Shown: positions 26,991-36,155, numbered from the stretch's first letter. The stretch is DNA of 64,000 nt from Herbaspirillum sp. RTI4 (GCF_034313965.1 NZ_JAVIWQ010000002.1:1798001-1862000), one strand, 5' to 3'. Numbers and translations are program-made. The notes: generated by a model from the sequence alone, not told the origin.

Positions 26991-27332
26991 TCAAGCTCTT
27001 GAGTTCGGGCTCATTCCATAAGTCTGGACAAGTTTGCGTTCATTGCCGGTACTTTTGGCCATCGATGCCAGATGGTTGAGCCAGGGTTCGGTGAGGGAGC
27101 GGATATCTTTGTCGTCGGCAAGTATTTTCTTGATGATCGTAATCTTGCGTTCGCGGGCAGCTTGTTCCAGCGGGACCGCGCTTTCATTGGCGCGCAAACG
27201 ATCAACATACTGGGCGCACTGGGCTTCCAGCGACGATAGCAGTTGCCAGTCACTGGAGCGCGCAGCGGCCAGCATCTGGTCGGTGACAGTGGCAATCGAT
27301 TCATACAAAGAAATGGCTTCTTCGCTATTCAT
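26991..27332 (-). CDS. fliT: Flagellar chaperone FliT
   Basis: FliT is the export chaperone of the filament cap FliD and, in enterobacteria, restrains FlhDC. The 113-residue product is helical and charged (EAISLYESIATVTDQMLAAA, WQLLSSLEAQCAQYVDRLRA, IIKKILADDKDIRSLTEPWL). Short length and position directly after fliS support the call. Sequence conservation in this family is low. Confidence 0.85.
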   Translation of the reverse strand: MNSEEAISLYESIATVTDQMLAAARSSDWQLLSSLEAQCAQYVDRLRANESAVPLEQAARERKITIIKKILADDKDIRSLTEPWLNHLASMAKSTGNERKLVQTYGMSPNSRA

Positions 27333-27370
27333 TATGTGTGTGCTTTCTCAAAATGAGCGAGACGATCGCT

Positions 27371-27808
27371 TCAGGCTGCGGACTGGTTACGGGTGATGGC
27401 AGCGATGGCGACAGGATCGCCGATCGCTTCCCATGCTTCCTTGAGTCCACTGAGCAATTCATGGACTTCATTGAGGATAGCTGGATCATTATTCACATTG
27501 GCTTCAAACAGACGTCGGCTCATGTAGTCGTAAAGAGCGTCGAGGTTAAGGGCCATATCCCGCCCCGGGCTTTCGCTCAAATCCAGACTGGCACGCAAGC
27601 CGTTTTCGACGATCAGGATGGCTTTAGTAATAGCTTCGCCCTTATCCTTGATGTTCATCGAGCGCATATGCATTCCGGCCATGGCGATGGCCGTCATCGC
27701 CCCCTCAAACAGCATGATGATGAGTTTGTGCGGGCTGGCGGCGACTACGCCTGTTTCTATGCCTATTTTTGCATAGGTGCTTGCGCCACGTTGTGCAGAA
27801 CCAAACAT
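27371..27808 (-). CDS. fliS: Flagellin export chaperone FliS
   Basis: FliS binds the flagellin C-terminus and prevents early polymerisation. The 145-residue product has the SPHKLIIMLFEGAMTAIAMA motif, diagnostic of FliS, followed by KGEAITKAILIVENGLRASL and MALNLDALYDYMSRRLFEAN. It lies 26 bases after fliD and upstream of fliT, the standard fliDST order. Confidence 0.96.
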   Translation of the reverse strand: MFGSAQRGASTYAKIGIETGVVAASPHKLIIMLFEGAMTAIAMAGMHMRSMNIKDKGEAITKAILIVENGLRASLDLSESPGRDMALNLDALYDYMSRRLFEANVNNDPAILNEVHELLSGLKEAWEAIGDPVAIAAITRNQSAA

Positions 27809-27834
27809 GATACGAACTCCCTGATAAATGATGG

Positions 27835-29595
27835 TTAGGCCGTAGTCAGCGATGCCAGCTGTGCGGTCAGATAGCTTTGGGTGCTTTGCAAGTTCGCCAG
27901 AGTCAAGTCCAGCGCATTAAATTGCGTCGTGTAGTTCGTCTGTATGACGGTTAACCTGGCCTGCAGCGCCGTTTGCTGAGCGCTATTGCTTTTCAGGCTG
28001 GAATTGAGTCCGTCAGTTTTGGTGGCGATGATGCCGCCGGTGCCGAGCATATTGGTTGTGAGCGCGCTGAGCAGGGGCACCATACCGCTGGTCGAGGTGA
28101 ACAATTGGTTGATGCCAGAAAAATTGGCCGTCATTGCGGTAGTTAATTTTCCGGAATCCAGGGCAAGTGTGCCGTCTTTCTGGAACGCTACGCCGATATC
28201 CGAGAGCGTGGCGATAGAGCCTCCGCCGGTGACTGCCTGTGTCAGCGTATTGCGTAACTGGGTCATCATCGCTAACACATTGGAGTCGCCCTGCAAGGCG
28301 CCACCGGTCTTGCTGGTGGCATTGTAGGCAGTCATGGTGGCTAACGTCGATTGGAGCGAGTTGTAGCTGCTGACGAAGCTCGAAACGCTTGATTGTACGC
28401 TGGAGATGTTGTTCGTGATGGCCAGGGTCAGATTGTCAGTTGCTGTCGTGACGCTCGTGGCATTGAGGGTCACACCGGAAATAGCGGTAGTGATCGTATT
28501 GCTCGGACTGGTGACTTCGACGCCGTCAACGGTCACTTTCGCATCTTGGGCTGCCGTCATCAGGGTCATACGGTTGCCGGCGGTACTGCCGCTGGCCGGC
28601 GGATAAGCCAGCTTGGCGAAGTCGCCGGTAGCGGTGATGGTGGTACCGTTGGCTGCACCGCTCAACAAGGAGGTCAGCACGAGATGGTTTTGCGTGCCGT
28701 CGCTGACGATGGAGGCGGTCAGCCCTGTGTCTGTACTGGCATTGATCGCATCCCGAATACCGGCCAGGGTATTGGTGAGCGGCTTGATCAGTGTCGTTGA
28801 GTTGGTGCCGGTTTTGATCGCCATGACGCCGGTGCTGAAACTGGCGGTGGAGTCAAAGCCTGACGATTGCAGTTTTTGCGCTTGCGCCAGTTGCGTCACG
28901 GCAATGTTATATGAAGCCGATGCCGCAGTCGTTTGATCTTGCGGCGCCTGCGTCTGCTTCATGGTGCTGGCAGTTGGGTTGGCAGGATCGTAGGCAAATC
29001 CTGCCAGGCTGCCATTGGCGGTAATTTTGACAGTGTTTGCAGTGCCGGCGGTATTGGATTCGAATACCAGATGTTTGCCGGTGCTGTCGGTCTTAATGCT
29101 GGCGCTCACGCCGGTATTGCCCGCGTTGATTTTGTCGCGCAGCATTTCCATCGTCGAATTGGCGGTCAACGTCACGAAGGTGGTGGTATTGTCCCCCACT
29201 TTGAAGGCGATACTGTCGCCGCTAGCGTAGGGGGTGGCCGTTCCGGTCGCTGAACTGCCAGCGGACGTCAGAATCTGGCCCTTTGCCGCGACACTGGAAC
29301 TGGAACTCACGGTAGCGGTGACTGCGCCGGTGGTGACGCCAGTACCCGTGCCTGAGTTGGTCACGACAGCTTGTTGCGCGCTGAAGGTGGCGCTGGTCAT
29401 GGCCGTCAGGCTGCTGGCAAAGCTGGTGACGGCGCTTTTCAGCTGACCGTAGGCGGAAATTTGGGAATTGAAGCTACTCGCCGCATTGGTCAGCGGAGTC
29501 ATTGCCTGGTTTTCGGCGGCCATCAATTTTGAGACCGTACCTGCTACGTCGAAACCTGAACCTGCGCCGGAGCTGGTGATTGCGGCTGTAACCAT
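27835..29595 (-). CDS. fliD: Flagellar filament capping protein FliD
   Basis: FliD (HAP2) caps the filament and guides flagellin folding. The 586-residue product has the N-terminal GSGFDVAGTVSKLMAAENQA and C-terminal coiled-coil segments (KTDGLNSSLKSNSAQQTALQ, FNALDLTLANLQSTQSYLTA). Two related flagellin-hook type segments occur near residues 155-200 and 275-320 (pattern LRDKINA...GVSASI and IRDAINA...GLTASI). A good GGAGAA RBS precedes the ATG. It is longer than the enterobacterial 467 residues. Confidence 0.95.
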   Translation of the reverse strand: MVTAAITSSGAGSGFDVAGTVSKLMAAENQAMTPLTNAASSFNSQISAYGQLKSAVTSFASSLTAMTSATFSAQQAVVTNSGTGTGVTTGAVTATVSSSSSVAAKGQILTSAGSSATGTATPYASGDSIAFKVGDNTTTFVTLTANSTMEMLRDKINAGNTGVSASIKTDSTGKHLVFESNTAGTANTVKITANGSLAGFAYDPANPTASTMKQTQAPQDQTTAASASYNIAVTQLAQAQKLQSSGFDSTASFSTGVMAIKTGTNSTTLIKPLTNTLAGIRDAINASTDTGLTASIVSDGTQNHLVLTSLLSGAANGTTITATGDFAKLAYPPASGSTAGNRMTLMTAAQDAKVTVDGVEVTSPSNTITTAISGVTLNATSVTTATDNLTLAITNNISSVQSSVSSFVSSYNSLQSTLATMTAYNATSKTGGALQGDSNVLAMMTQLRNTLTQAVTGGGSIATLSDIGVAFQKDGTLALDSGKLTTAMTANFSGINQLFTSTSGMVPLLSALTTNMLGTGGIIATKTDGLNSSLKSNSAQQTALQARLTVIQTNYTTQFNALDLTLANLQSTQSYLTAQLASLTTA

Positions 29596-29846
29596 TTAAT
29601 TCTCCTTGATGCTCTGGACCTGTTGCGGAGAAAGTGAATCGCCAGGCAAAGGCTGCTTTCTCACCCGGTTTGGATAGTTACCAATAAGAGCGTGTTTGCA
29701 TCGCACTGTTTGCGTTATGCACTGCCCTGCGGGACCTGCTATTCAAATTCATACCCGATTGTACGGGCGTAAAGAGACATGCATAAAGACGAATATGCAG
29801 ATATTGCCGTTCTACTTCAAGCATTCGCTAGAAAACTTGCGAAACT

Positions 29847-30245
29847 TCAGGCGCTGTGATTGATGAGCAAGCCTTGCAATTTATCCATCGATTTGGCAAT
29901 CGATACTGCCTCTTCGCTTGGAATCTGGCGGATGACTTTATTGGTTGCTGTGTCGACTACCTTCACGATCGTCAAGCCAGTGTCTTTGTCTGTCGAAAAA
30001 TTCAGATCGGACGCAGCATTGGCAGCGAAATCGTTCAGTTTGCTGACGGCATCAGCGATTTGACTGGCTGTCGGCTTCGCGGCATTGGCATTGGTCGGAG
30101 CGCCAGTGGAAACGATTGGATCAGGTTTTGTTGCGCCGGCTGTAGCGGCAGTACCACTTGGAGTGGTCGTTGCTGGTGGGGGTGTCTGTGTTGCATATCC
30201 TGTCACATCATTCGATGTGGAGGCATTCAAGGCTGAAATAGACAT
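29847..30245 (-). CDS. flaG: FlaG-family flagellar protein
   Basis: FlaG proteins influence filament length; their exact role is unsettled. The 132-residue product has a Thr/Pro/Ala-rich N-terminal half. The conserved C-terminal domain is DLNFSTDKDTGLTIVKVVDT, then KVIRQIPSEEAVSIAKSMDK, where VIRQIP is the family signature. It sits between fliC and fliD, as in other proteobacteria. Confidence 0.92.
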   Translation of the reverse strand: MSISALNASTSNDVTGYATQTPPPATTTPSGTAATAGATKPDPIVSTGAPTNANAAKPTASQIADAVSKLNDFAANAASDLNFSTDKDTGLTIVKVVDTATNKVIRQIPSEEAVSIAKSMDKLQGLLINHSA

Positions 30246-30267
30246 GGTATTACCTCTTTTTTAAAGG

Positions 30268-30304
30268 AATGTGCGAAGAATATTCTATCTACTCTTCGCA
30301 CATT
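30268..30304 (-). terminator. Terminator of fliC
   Basis: On the minus strand AATGTGCGAAGA and TCTTCGCACATT form a perfect 12-base stem (30293-30304 and 30268-30279) with a 13-base loop, followed by CCTTTAAAAAA. It lies between the fliC stop and flaG. The T-run is short, so readthrough to flaG is possible. Confidence 0.75.
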
Positions 30305-30344
30305 ATCCTAGTACATCAAGAATTACTTTGATTACTTTTGTTGA

Positions 30345-31433
30345 TTATTGCAGCAGTGTCAACACAGATTGCGGTGCGGAGTTGGCTTGTTTCAACATCG
30401 CCGTACCAGCTTGTTGCAGAATCTGGGCTCGGGTCAGTTTAGCTGTTTCCGCCGCGAAGTCGGTATCCATGATTCGACTTTGCGCCGCAGTGATGTTTTC
30501 CGACGACGTTTGCATGTTGGTGATCACGGCGGTCAGACGGTTTTGAATCGCGCCGAATTCAGCCTGTTTCGAGGAGATCAGGCTAATCGCCTTATCCAGG
30601 TTCTTGATCGCCTTTTGTGCATCGCTTTGTGCTGCTGGTGCGGCAATTGCCTTATCCAGAGACAGTTTGGCGCTGTCGATCTTCGTTTGCAGCGTGACTG
30701 CCGATGCGGCCAGCGCAGTGGCTGTAAGCGAGGATGCGCTAGCGAACAAGGTATCCATTGCTGCTTTTGCCGATGTGTAAGCAGTCTGTTTGACCGTCAC
30801 GGCAGAGGTGGAACCCAGGCCGATCAAACCCTTGGCGCTGGAACCGATGACGTTGGCAATCGTGGCGTTGTTCGACAGATCGTTCAGCGAGATGCTGATT
30901 TGATCGGAGTTTTTGTGATCGACGACGTTGGCGCCGACCTGGAAAGTCAGGGTCAGAGCAGCAGACACGTGTGTCGAGCTAGAAGCAACACCGGCGCTGG
31001 CGCCTGAGCCGACACCAGTGAACAGGTTTTGGCCGTTGAAGTTGGTGCTATTCAGAACGCGGAAAACTTCCGACGACAACTGTGTGTATTCATCGTTCAG
31101 CGTCTTGCGATCTTGTGCGCTGTTCGAACCGTTGGTTGCTTGCACGGCCAGTTCCCGCATACGTTGCAAGTTGTTTGTCACGGTGCTGAGCGAGCCCTGA
31201 GCCGTTTGCGCCAGCGAAATACCATCGTTCGCGTTACGTTGCGCAACAGTCAGACCCTTGATCTGGGAATCCATCCGTTGGGAAATCGACAAACCCGCTG
31301 CATCATCCGCTGCGCTATTGACGCGCAAACCGGAAGACAGACGTTGAATCGAAGTGTTCAACGAGGCTTGTGACATTGTCAAATTGCGTTGTGTGTTGAT
31401 CGACGCAATATTGGTGTTAATTACTGATGCCAT
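30345..31433 (-). CDS. fliC: Flagellin FliC
   Basis: Flagellin forms the filament. The 362-residue product has the canonical N-terminal D0/D1 (ASVINTNIASINTQRNLTMS, LSSGLRVNSAADDAAGLSIS) and C-terminal D1/D0 (RIMDTDFAAETAKLTRAQIL, QQAGTAMLKQANSAPQSVLT). The central variable part is short and Ala/Ser/Thr-rich. A GGAGAA RBS precedes ATG 31433 and a sigma-28-type promoter lies about 104 bases upstream. Only one flagellin gene is seen here. Confidence 0.97.
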   Translation of the reverse strand: MASVINTNIASINTQRNLTMSQASLNTSIQRLSSGLRVNSAADDAAGLSISQRMDSQIKGLTVAQRNANDGISLAQTAQGSLSTVTNNLQRMRELAVQATNGSNSAQDRKTLNDEYTQLSSEVFRVLNSTNFNGQNLFTGVGSGASAGVASSSTHVSAALTLTFQVGANVVDHKNSDQISISLNDLSNNATIANVIGSSAKGLIGLGSTSAVTVKQTAYTSAKAAMDTLFASASSLTATALAASAVTLQTKIDSAKLSLDKAIAAPAAQSDAQKAIKNLDKAISLISSKQAEFGAIQNRLTAVITNMQTSSENITAAQSRIMDTDFAAETAKLTRAQILQQAGTAMLKQANSAPQSVLTLLQ

Positions 31434-31536
31434 GATTAATTCTCCTAAGATTTTTGACCGATAAATCGAGTTTCAGTGCTTAACTTTGGTCTTTTACCTA
31501 TGCGCCTCAGGCGTTTTAACCGCTGTTATGTATGCT

Positions 31537-31563
31537 ATATCGGACGGTATCGGGAAAAGTTTA
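31537..31563 (-). promoter_or_regulatory. Sigma-28 (FliA)-type promoter for fliC
   Basis: On the minus strand TAAACTTT (31556-31563) is followed by an 11-base spacer and TCCGATAT (31537-31544). This matches the FliA consensus TAAAGTTT-N11-GCCGATAA at 7 of 8 and 6 of 8 bases with exact spacing. It gives a leader of about 100 bases before fliC. Confidence 0.75.
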
Positions 31564-31960
31564 GTACTTGTCGAAAATACTTTGCCGCTACTGCCAGAAC
31601 TAAAACTGCATGACGTGAATACCTCTTGCCAGTCTTATTTCGACGGCTTCCACAAAAACTTTAATTTTTGTGGGTGAAATATCATTTTTGGACAGGGTGG
31701 GTGCTCGCTATGCCTTGGGTTTGCATCCATTCCCGAATGATCCCCCCCTTCAGAAAGCACTTTTTAGCGCACTTTCTGGAGGAAACGCATCGCACAATTG
31801 GAATGCCGGCAGCCCCGAAGGGCTTGGTAGTGCCAAGATGGGATTTCGACGGAAAGGAGTGCCGGAGGTGGCCGGGCGGGAGGGGGAACTGCGCAACAGG
31901 CCTCAGCTTGCCTGTTGATGATTTTAAAAACAAGAGAGTGTGACCCGACCTGTTTATCCG

Positions 31961-31988
31961 CACTTCGCTTATATATATAAGCGAAGTG
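31961..31988. repeat. 28-base perfect palindrome downstream of the TPR gene
   Basis: The 14 bases starting CACTTCGCTTATAT are followed directly by their exact reverse complement. It lies 55 bases past the stop of the minus-strand TPR gene. It could act as a stem for mRNA 3'-end formation or as a protein site; no T-run follows on either strand. Confidence 0.75.
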
Positions 31989-32042
31989 TCATCTGGAGTC
32001 TTTATTGCCAGGTTTAGGGTGAATTTGCCTAATTTGTAGTTA

Positions 32043-34007
32043 TTAAGCGGGGCGCTGGTCCCGCAAAGCTTTCAGATCGGTTTCCATGCGGGCAATGACC
32101 GCCGCCCAGTCACCTGCGATGGGCTGACGATAGAGCTGCATGCTGGGATACCAAGGGGAATCCTCACGTTCCTGCAACCAGCGCCAGTCCGGCATGTACG
32201 CCAGCAGTGCCCAGGTGCGTTTGCCGAGCGCGCCGGCCAGATGCAATACCGAGGTGTCGACGCTGATGACCAGGTCGAGATTGTCGATGGCGGCGGCGGT
32301 ATCGGCAAAATCGTTGAAATCGTCCCCCAGATTGATGACCGGATTCTGGCTGTTGAGCGCGGTCATTGCGGCAACCGGCGCTCCTTTTTGCAAGGAAAAG
32401 AACTGAACTCCCGGGATATCGAACAAGGGTGCTGCGTTTTCCAGCGGCATGGAGCGGCGTCTGTCGTTGCCGTGTTCCGGATTGCCGGCCCAGACGATGC
32501 CTACCCGCAAAGTGCCCTTCGGCAGGTTCATCGTCCTGATTTTTTCGCCCCAGTGCAGGCTGTCGTTGAGACTGGCCGACAGGTACGAGGGGAAGGTCGG
32601 AATTTCTTCCGGCGTCGTTGTGCCCAGTCCATACGGCAAACTCATGATCGGATAGGCAAAATCGGCAGCCGGAAGTTTGTCATTTTCGCGGACCAGCGTG
32701 ATTTTTCCTGGGAACGAGGCAAACAGACGCGCCAGAGGATCCTTGACGTGCAGCGCCACGCGCGCGCCACGCTCAAGCAGCATAGGGACATAACGCAAAA
32801 ACTGAATACTGTCGCCGTAGCCTTGTTCATGCATCAACAGGATTTGTTTGTCTTTCAGGGAGGCTTTGCCGTCCCACTTGGGAATGACTTTGAACAATTC
32901 GAGCGCCAGTTCATAAATGTAACGTCGCTCCGGGAGTTCCAGCCGTACTTCATGATTGGCCCAGCCATTGACGAAATCGCCTGCCAGCAGTTGCACCAGG
33001 CACATATTGTGGCGCGCCATCATGTAATTGGACTTGAGTTTGAGGGCGGTTTCGAAATGACCTAGCGCTTCTTCGCACTCACCATGGTCATGCATGATGA
33101 CGCCGATATTGTTATAAGTGATCGCGTGTGATGGATCGATAGTTAATGCTTTTTTCAGCATCGCTATAGACTCATCATATCGGTCCTCGTTATCGTAATA
33201 GCTGGAACCCAGACGGGCGTAGCTATTCGGATCGTTCGGTGCCAGTGCGATGACTTTCTTGTAAAGGTCGTAGGCGTTCTCGTAATCATGCAGTTTGGTG
33301 TGGGTATCGGCCTTCTGATTGATGGCGTAGATATTGTCCGGCTCCAGCAGCAAGGCGGTGATATGGCATTCGAGCGCTTCCTCAAGCATGCCCATTTCCT
33401 GGAAGGCGTGTCCCAGATTGGTATGCGCGGGAGCAAAATTGATCTGAAGCTGTAATGCCTGCATCAATTTTTCTACGGCTTCCTTGTAGCGTTTGGCGTC
33501 GATCAGCGCTTTGCCTAAATGGGAGAGGGGGCCGGCGGCAGTCGGTGCGCGCCGCACAGCTTCCTCGAAATAGGCAATGGAGGCATTCGGATCTTTTTTC
33601 TCATGCAGGGCGTCGGCCAGTCCGATTCGACCGGGCAAATGTTCTTCGTCAATGGCAATCGATTGCTCGAACAGGCGTATGGCATCGTCGATACGGTCTT
33701 GCTTGAGGACGGCCATGCCCAGATTGGACAGGTATTCGGCATTGCCGGGTTCGAGTTCAACCGCCTTACGGAACCAGTGTTCTGAGCGGAGATAGTCCTT
33801 GGCCTGCAATTCCACCAGACCCAGAGCATGAAGAGCGAAGACCAGATCGGGCGCTTTGGCGATCACGCTTTCGCCCAGCGTTCTTGCTTCCGCAGTCTTG
33901 TGTTCGCTGACCAGATCCAGCACTTTCCTTACGGTAAGTAAAGTTTGAATTTCTGGTGTGGTTTTGCTGGCTGGGTTGACGACAGGCTTCTTATTGCGCT
34001 TTGACAT
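32043..34007 (-). CDS. TPR-repeat protein with glycosyltransferase-like C-terminal domain
   Basis: The 654-residue product starts with a basic segment and then about nine TPR-like units spanning residues 25-350 (for example ALHALGLVELQAKDYLRSEH, PAHTNLGHAFQEMGMLEEAL, ITYNNIGVIMHDHGECEEAL). The C-terminal part resembles GT-B/family 9-type transferases (GTLRVGIVWAGNPEHGNDRR, FFSLQKGAPVA, LVISVDTSVLHLAGALGKRT, WRWLQEREDSPWYPSMQLYR). Such fusions are often found near flagellin genes, so flagellin or surface glycosylation is a reasonable inference. No substrate can be read from sequence. Confidence 0.8.
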   Translation of the reverse strand: MSKRNKKPVVNPASKTTPEIQTLLTVRKVLDLVSEHKTAEARTLGESVIAKAPDLVFALHALGLVELQAKDYLRSEHWFRKAVELEPGNAEYLSNLGMAVLKQDRIDDAIRLFEQSIAIDEEHLPGRIGLADALHEKKDPNASIAYFEEAVRRAPTAAGPLSHLGKALIDAKRYKEAVEKLMQALQLQINFAPAHTNLGHAFQEMGMLEEALECHITALLLEPDNIYAINQKADTHTKLHDYENAYDLYKKVIALAPNDPNSYARLGSSYYDNEDRYDESIAMLKKALTIDPSHAITYNNIGVIMHDHGECEEALGHFETALKLKSNYMMARHNMCLVQLLAGDFVNGWANHEVRLELPERRYIYELALELFKVIPKWDGKASLKDKQILLMHEQGYGDSIQFLRYVPMLLERGARVALHVKDPLARLFASFPGKITLVRENDKLPAADFAYPIMSLPYGLGTTTPEEIPTFPSYLSASLNDSLHWGEKIRTMNLPKGTLRVGIVWAGNPEHGNDRRRSMPLENAAPLFDIPGVQFFSLQKGAPVAAMTALNSQNPVINLGDDFNDFADTAAAIDNLDLVISVDTSVLHLAGALGKRTWALLAYMPDWRWLQEREDSPWYPSMQLYRQPIAGDWAAVIARMETDLKALRDQRPA

Positions 34008-34214
34008 CTAAATTCCCTTTAAGGGCCTGTTCCGAAAAATGGAGCCGGAGTGGCATGCCGCCTGCATGATATGCCGCTACGGCGTATTCCCATCGGAAAA
34101 ACAAATGGAAGAAGTCCTTGTAATAAAGGGTTTTGATCTGGGGCCGGGCTGAGTAAGTATCCCATCCCTGCTGTCTTGAGCGTCGCTATGAAAGTTGACT
34201 GGCCTTATCAGAAT

Positions 34215-34874
34215 CTAATGCCAGCTACGCAGCAGGCCGACGACCAGGCCTTCGAGCGCGAAGCCGGTTTCTCCTGTGGTCACGTGTAGCGTCTGGAAAT
34301 CAGGATTTTCGGGAATGAGTTCAATGGCGCTGCCGGTTTTTCGATAGCGCTTGACGGTGACATCGTCGCCCAGCCTTGCCACGACGATTTGTCCGTTGCG
34401 TGCCGTGGCGCTTTTTTTGACTGCGAGCAAATCGCCCTCAAGAATGCCGGCATCACGCATCGACATGCCGCGAACTTTCAGCAAATAGTCTGGTTTCGCG
34501 GAAAACAAGGCGGGATCGACCTGATAGCTGGCTTCAATATGTTCCTGCGCCAGGATGGGCGAACCTGCGGCGACGCGTCCGACCAGCGGCAAATTCAGTT
34601 GCATCAATGCCGGATGCGGCAATACCAGTTGCCTGCCGCTTTGCGAGGAGGCAAGGGTGTCGCTACTTCGTAAGCGTATCCCGCGTGACATGCCGGGCGA
34701 CAGTTCAATGGCCCCCTTGCGTGCCAGTGCTTGTAGATGCTCTTCGGCGGCATTGGCGGAGCGGAACCCTAGTTCCGTGGCGATTTCCGCTCGGGTGGGC
34801 GGGAATCCGGTGTTTTCTATGGCCTCTTTAATCAGGTCGAGGATTTGCTGCTGGCGGGCGGTCAGTTTGATCAT
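34215..34874 (-). CDS. lexA: SOS repressor LexA
   Basis: LexA represses DNA-damage genes until RecA triggers its self-cleavage. The 219-residue product has the winged-helix N-terminus ([40 protein letters not shown]). The cleavage site Ala103-Gly104 lies in RVAAGSP, and the catalytic dyad is Ser138 (VRGMSM) and Lys175 (VTVKRY). All key residues are intact. An SOS box about 80 bases upstream indicates autoregulation. Confidence 0.97.
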   Translation of the reverse strand: MIKLTARQQQILDLIKEAIENTGFPPTRAEIATELGFRSANAAEEHLQALARKGAIELSPGMSRGIRLRSSDTLASSQSGRQLVLPHPALMQLNLPLVGRVAAGSPILAQEHIEASYQVDPALFSAKPDYLLKVRGMSMRDAGILEGDLLAVKKSATARNGQIVVARLGDDVTVKRYRKTGSAIELIPENPDFQTLHVTTGETGFALEGLVVGLLRSWH

Positions 34875-34954
34875 GGCAGTGCGCCGGGTCGGCGGGTGAT
34901 GGATTGGTGTGGAAGTTATGCGTTATGCCGCATATAGTGTATGCGTGAAATTAA

Positions 34955-34970
34955 CTGTATTTTTATACAG
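34955..34970. promoter_or_regulatory. LexA (SOS) box upstream of lexA
   Basis: CTGTATTTTTATACAG is a CTGT-N8-ACAG match to the classical LexA operator, located 81-96 bases before the lexA start. It also lies upstream of the rpsF promoter at 35025 but is oriented and spaced to serve lexA. Confidence 0.88.
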
Positions 34971-35024
34971 TTGTATGGGGAATGCAAGCAAATGCTGGCG
35001 ATGCCGACTAAATCCCTGAATTCA

Positions 35025-35053
35025 TTGAATTTTTTCGATTTCCGCTGTATGAT
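35025..35053 (+). promoter_or_regulatory. Sigma-70 promoter of the rpsF-priB-rpsR-rplI operon
   Basis: TTGAAT (35025-35030), a 17-base spacer, then TATGAT (35048-35053). It gives a leader of about 70 bases before rpsF. Confidence 0.75.
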
Positions 35054-35058
35054 GCTGG

Positions 35059-35106
35059 GTTTTCCTCTTCCCACACTCGTCTTGACGCCGGGGTGGGCAA
35101 TTTTTT
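35059..35106 (+). promoter_or_regulatory. Possible S6:S18-binding autoregulatory leader of rpsF
   Basis: The rpsF leader forms a CCCAC/GTGGG stem (35070-35074/35093-35097) enclosing a GCCG (35087-35090), then TTTTTT at 35101. A stem with an exposed CCG is the feature known for S6:S18 leader RNAs. The same structure could be an attenuator. Assignment is tentative. Confidence 0.4.
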
Positions 35107-35130
35107 AAACAAGTCCATAAAGGAGTTTGC

Positions 35131-35499
35131 ATGCGTCATTATGAAATCGTATTTATCGTCCATCCGGATCAGAGCGAGCAAGTGCCTGCGATGATCGAGC
35201 GTTACAAGGGCATCGTCACTACCCGTGGCGGCCAGGTACATCGCGTTGAGGATTGGGGCCGTCGGCAACTGGCGTATCAAATCCAGAAGCTGGCAAAAGC
35301 ACATTATGTCTGTCTGAACATCGAAGTCGACGCCGAAACGCTGACTGAAATCGAAACAGGCTTCAAATTTAACGATGCTGTCTTGCGTCATCTGACCGTC
35401 AAGTTGAAGAAGGCTGAAACAACGCCGTCTCCAATCATGAAGGCGACTCAGAAAGAAGATGCAGGCAAGAGCTCGCGTAGCGAAGCACCCGCAGCGTAA
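35131..35499 (+). CDS. rpsF: 30S ribosomal protein S6
   Basis: S6 binds S18 on the small-subunit platform. The 122-residue product begins [20 protein letters not shown] and has [20 protein letters not shown] and [13 protein letters not shown], all diagnostic. AAGGAG precedes the ATG by 8 bases. The last 20 residues form a charged tail. It heads the conserved S6-PriB-S18-L9 operon. Confidence 0.97.
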   Translation: MRHYEIVFIVHPDQSEQVPAMIERYKGIVTTRGGQVHRVEDWGRRQLAYQIQKLAKAHYVCLNIEVDAETLTEIETGFKFNDAVLRHLTVKLKKAETTPSPIMKATQKEDAGKSSRSEAPAA

Positions 35500-35507
35500 A
35501 TGCTGCG

Positions 35508-35855
35508 TTGAGCGCGTCGCAGAGATTGAGCCAAGAACCGACTCAAGGATTAAACCGGTTTGAACTGATTGCCACCATCGTAGAGCGCGACGTACTGCGT
35601 TATACACCCGCCGGCATCCCCATCGTGGCAGCGAAACTGCTCCACAGTTCGGAGCAGCGCGAGGCAGGGGTGGTTCGATTGATCGAATTTGAAATGCCGG
35701 CGCAGGCTGCGGGCGAAATTTCAGGTCGAGTCAATCAGGCCGAACTAGGTAAATCTTTTCACTTCAGTGGCTTTCTGGCGCGCAAGCATCGCAATAGCAA
35801 GAGCCTCGTGTTTCACATCGTTGAGTTCGAGGACTGTTCGTTACCAAATTTATAA
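35508..35855 (+). CDS. priB: Primosomal replication protein N, PriB
   Basis: PriB is a single-stranded-DNA-binding protein used in replication restart. The product shows the PriB/OB-fold pattern NRFELIATIVERDVLRYTPA, then GIPIVAAKLLHSSEQREAG and FSGFLARKHRNSKSLVFHI. No ATG fits; TTG 35508 (115 residues) and TTG 35526 (109 residues) are both possible, and neither has a strong RBS, suggesting coupling to rpsF translation 8 bases upstream. Its place between rpsF and rpsR is standard. Confidence 0.92.
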   Translation: MSASQRLSQEPTQGLNRFELIATIVERDVLRYTPAGIPIVAAKLLHSSEQREAGVVRLIEFEMPAQAAGEISGRVNQAELGKSFHFSGFLARKHRNSKSLVFHIVEFEDCSLPNL

Positions 35856-35870
35856 ATTCAGGAGCCAAAA

Positions 35871-36155
35871 ATGGCATTCGGCAAAAAATTCGACAAAAGT
35901 AAATTGAAGCAAAAGCGTCAACAGCAAAATCCATTGTTCAAGCGGAAGAAATTCTGCCGCTTCACCGCTGCCGGTGTGGAACAGGTCGATTACAAAGACG
36001 TGGATACGCTCAAGGACTTCGTTCAGGAAAACGGCAAGATCATGCCAGCACGCCTGACCGGTACTAAAGCCCATTATCAACGTCAGGTTGACACTGCAAT
36101 CAAGCGCGCACGCTTCTTGGCTTTGCTGCCGTACACAGATCTGCACCACGCTTAA
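35871..36155 (+). CDS. rpsR: 30S ribosomal protein S18
   Basis: The 94-residue product has the S18 core [20 protein letters not shown], then [20 protein letters not shown] and [20 protein letters not shown]. Length is slightly above E. coli S18 because of a Lys/Gln-rich N-terminal extension. AGGAG precedes the ATG. Confidence 0.97.
   Translation: MAFGKKFDKSKLKQKRQQQNPLFKRKKFCRFTAAGVEQVDYKDVDTLKDFVQENGKIMPARLTGTKAHYQRQVDTAIKRARFLALLPYTDLHHA

Larger units (their letters stand above)
31434..32042. other. Non-coding stretch between fliC and the TPR gene
   Basis: It holds the fliC leader and promoter (to 31563), a CAGAAAG/CTTTCTG inverted repeat (31751-31778), an 8-base stem CAACAGGC/GCCTGTTG (31894-31901/31910-31917) and a 28-base palindrome (31961-31988). 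Open frames of 80-93 codons exist on both strands around 31668-31963, but none has an RBS or a recognisable product. Confidence 0.6.

Noticed and set aside
31668..31963. Small frames on both strands in the fliC upstream spacer
   Set aside because: No RBS, no recognised family, and the region contains several inverted repeats; not enough to call a gene.
32241..33065. 274-codon plus frame antisense to the TPR gene
   Set aside because: The minus-strand TPR and transferase motifs are clear; this frame has no recognisable domain.
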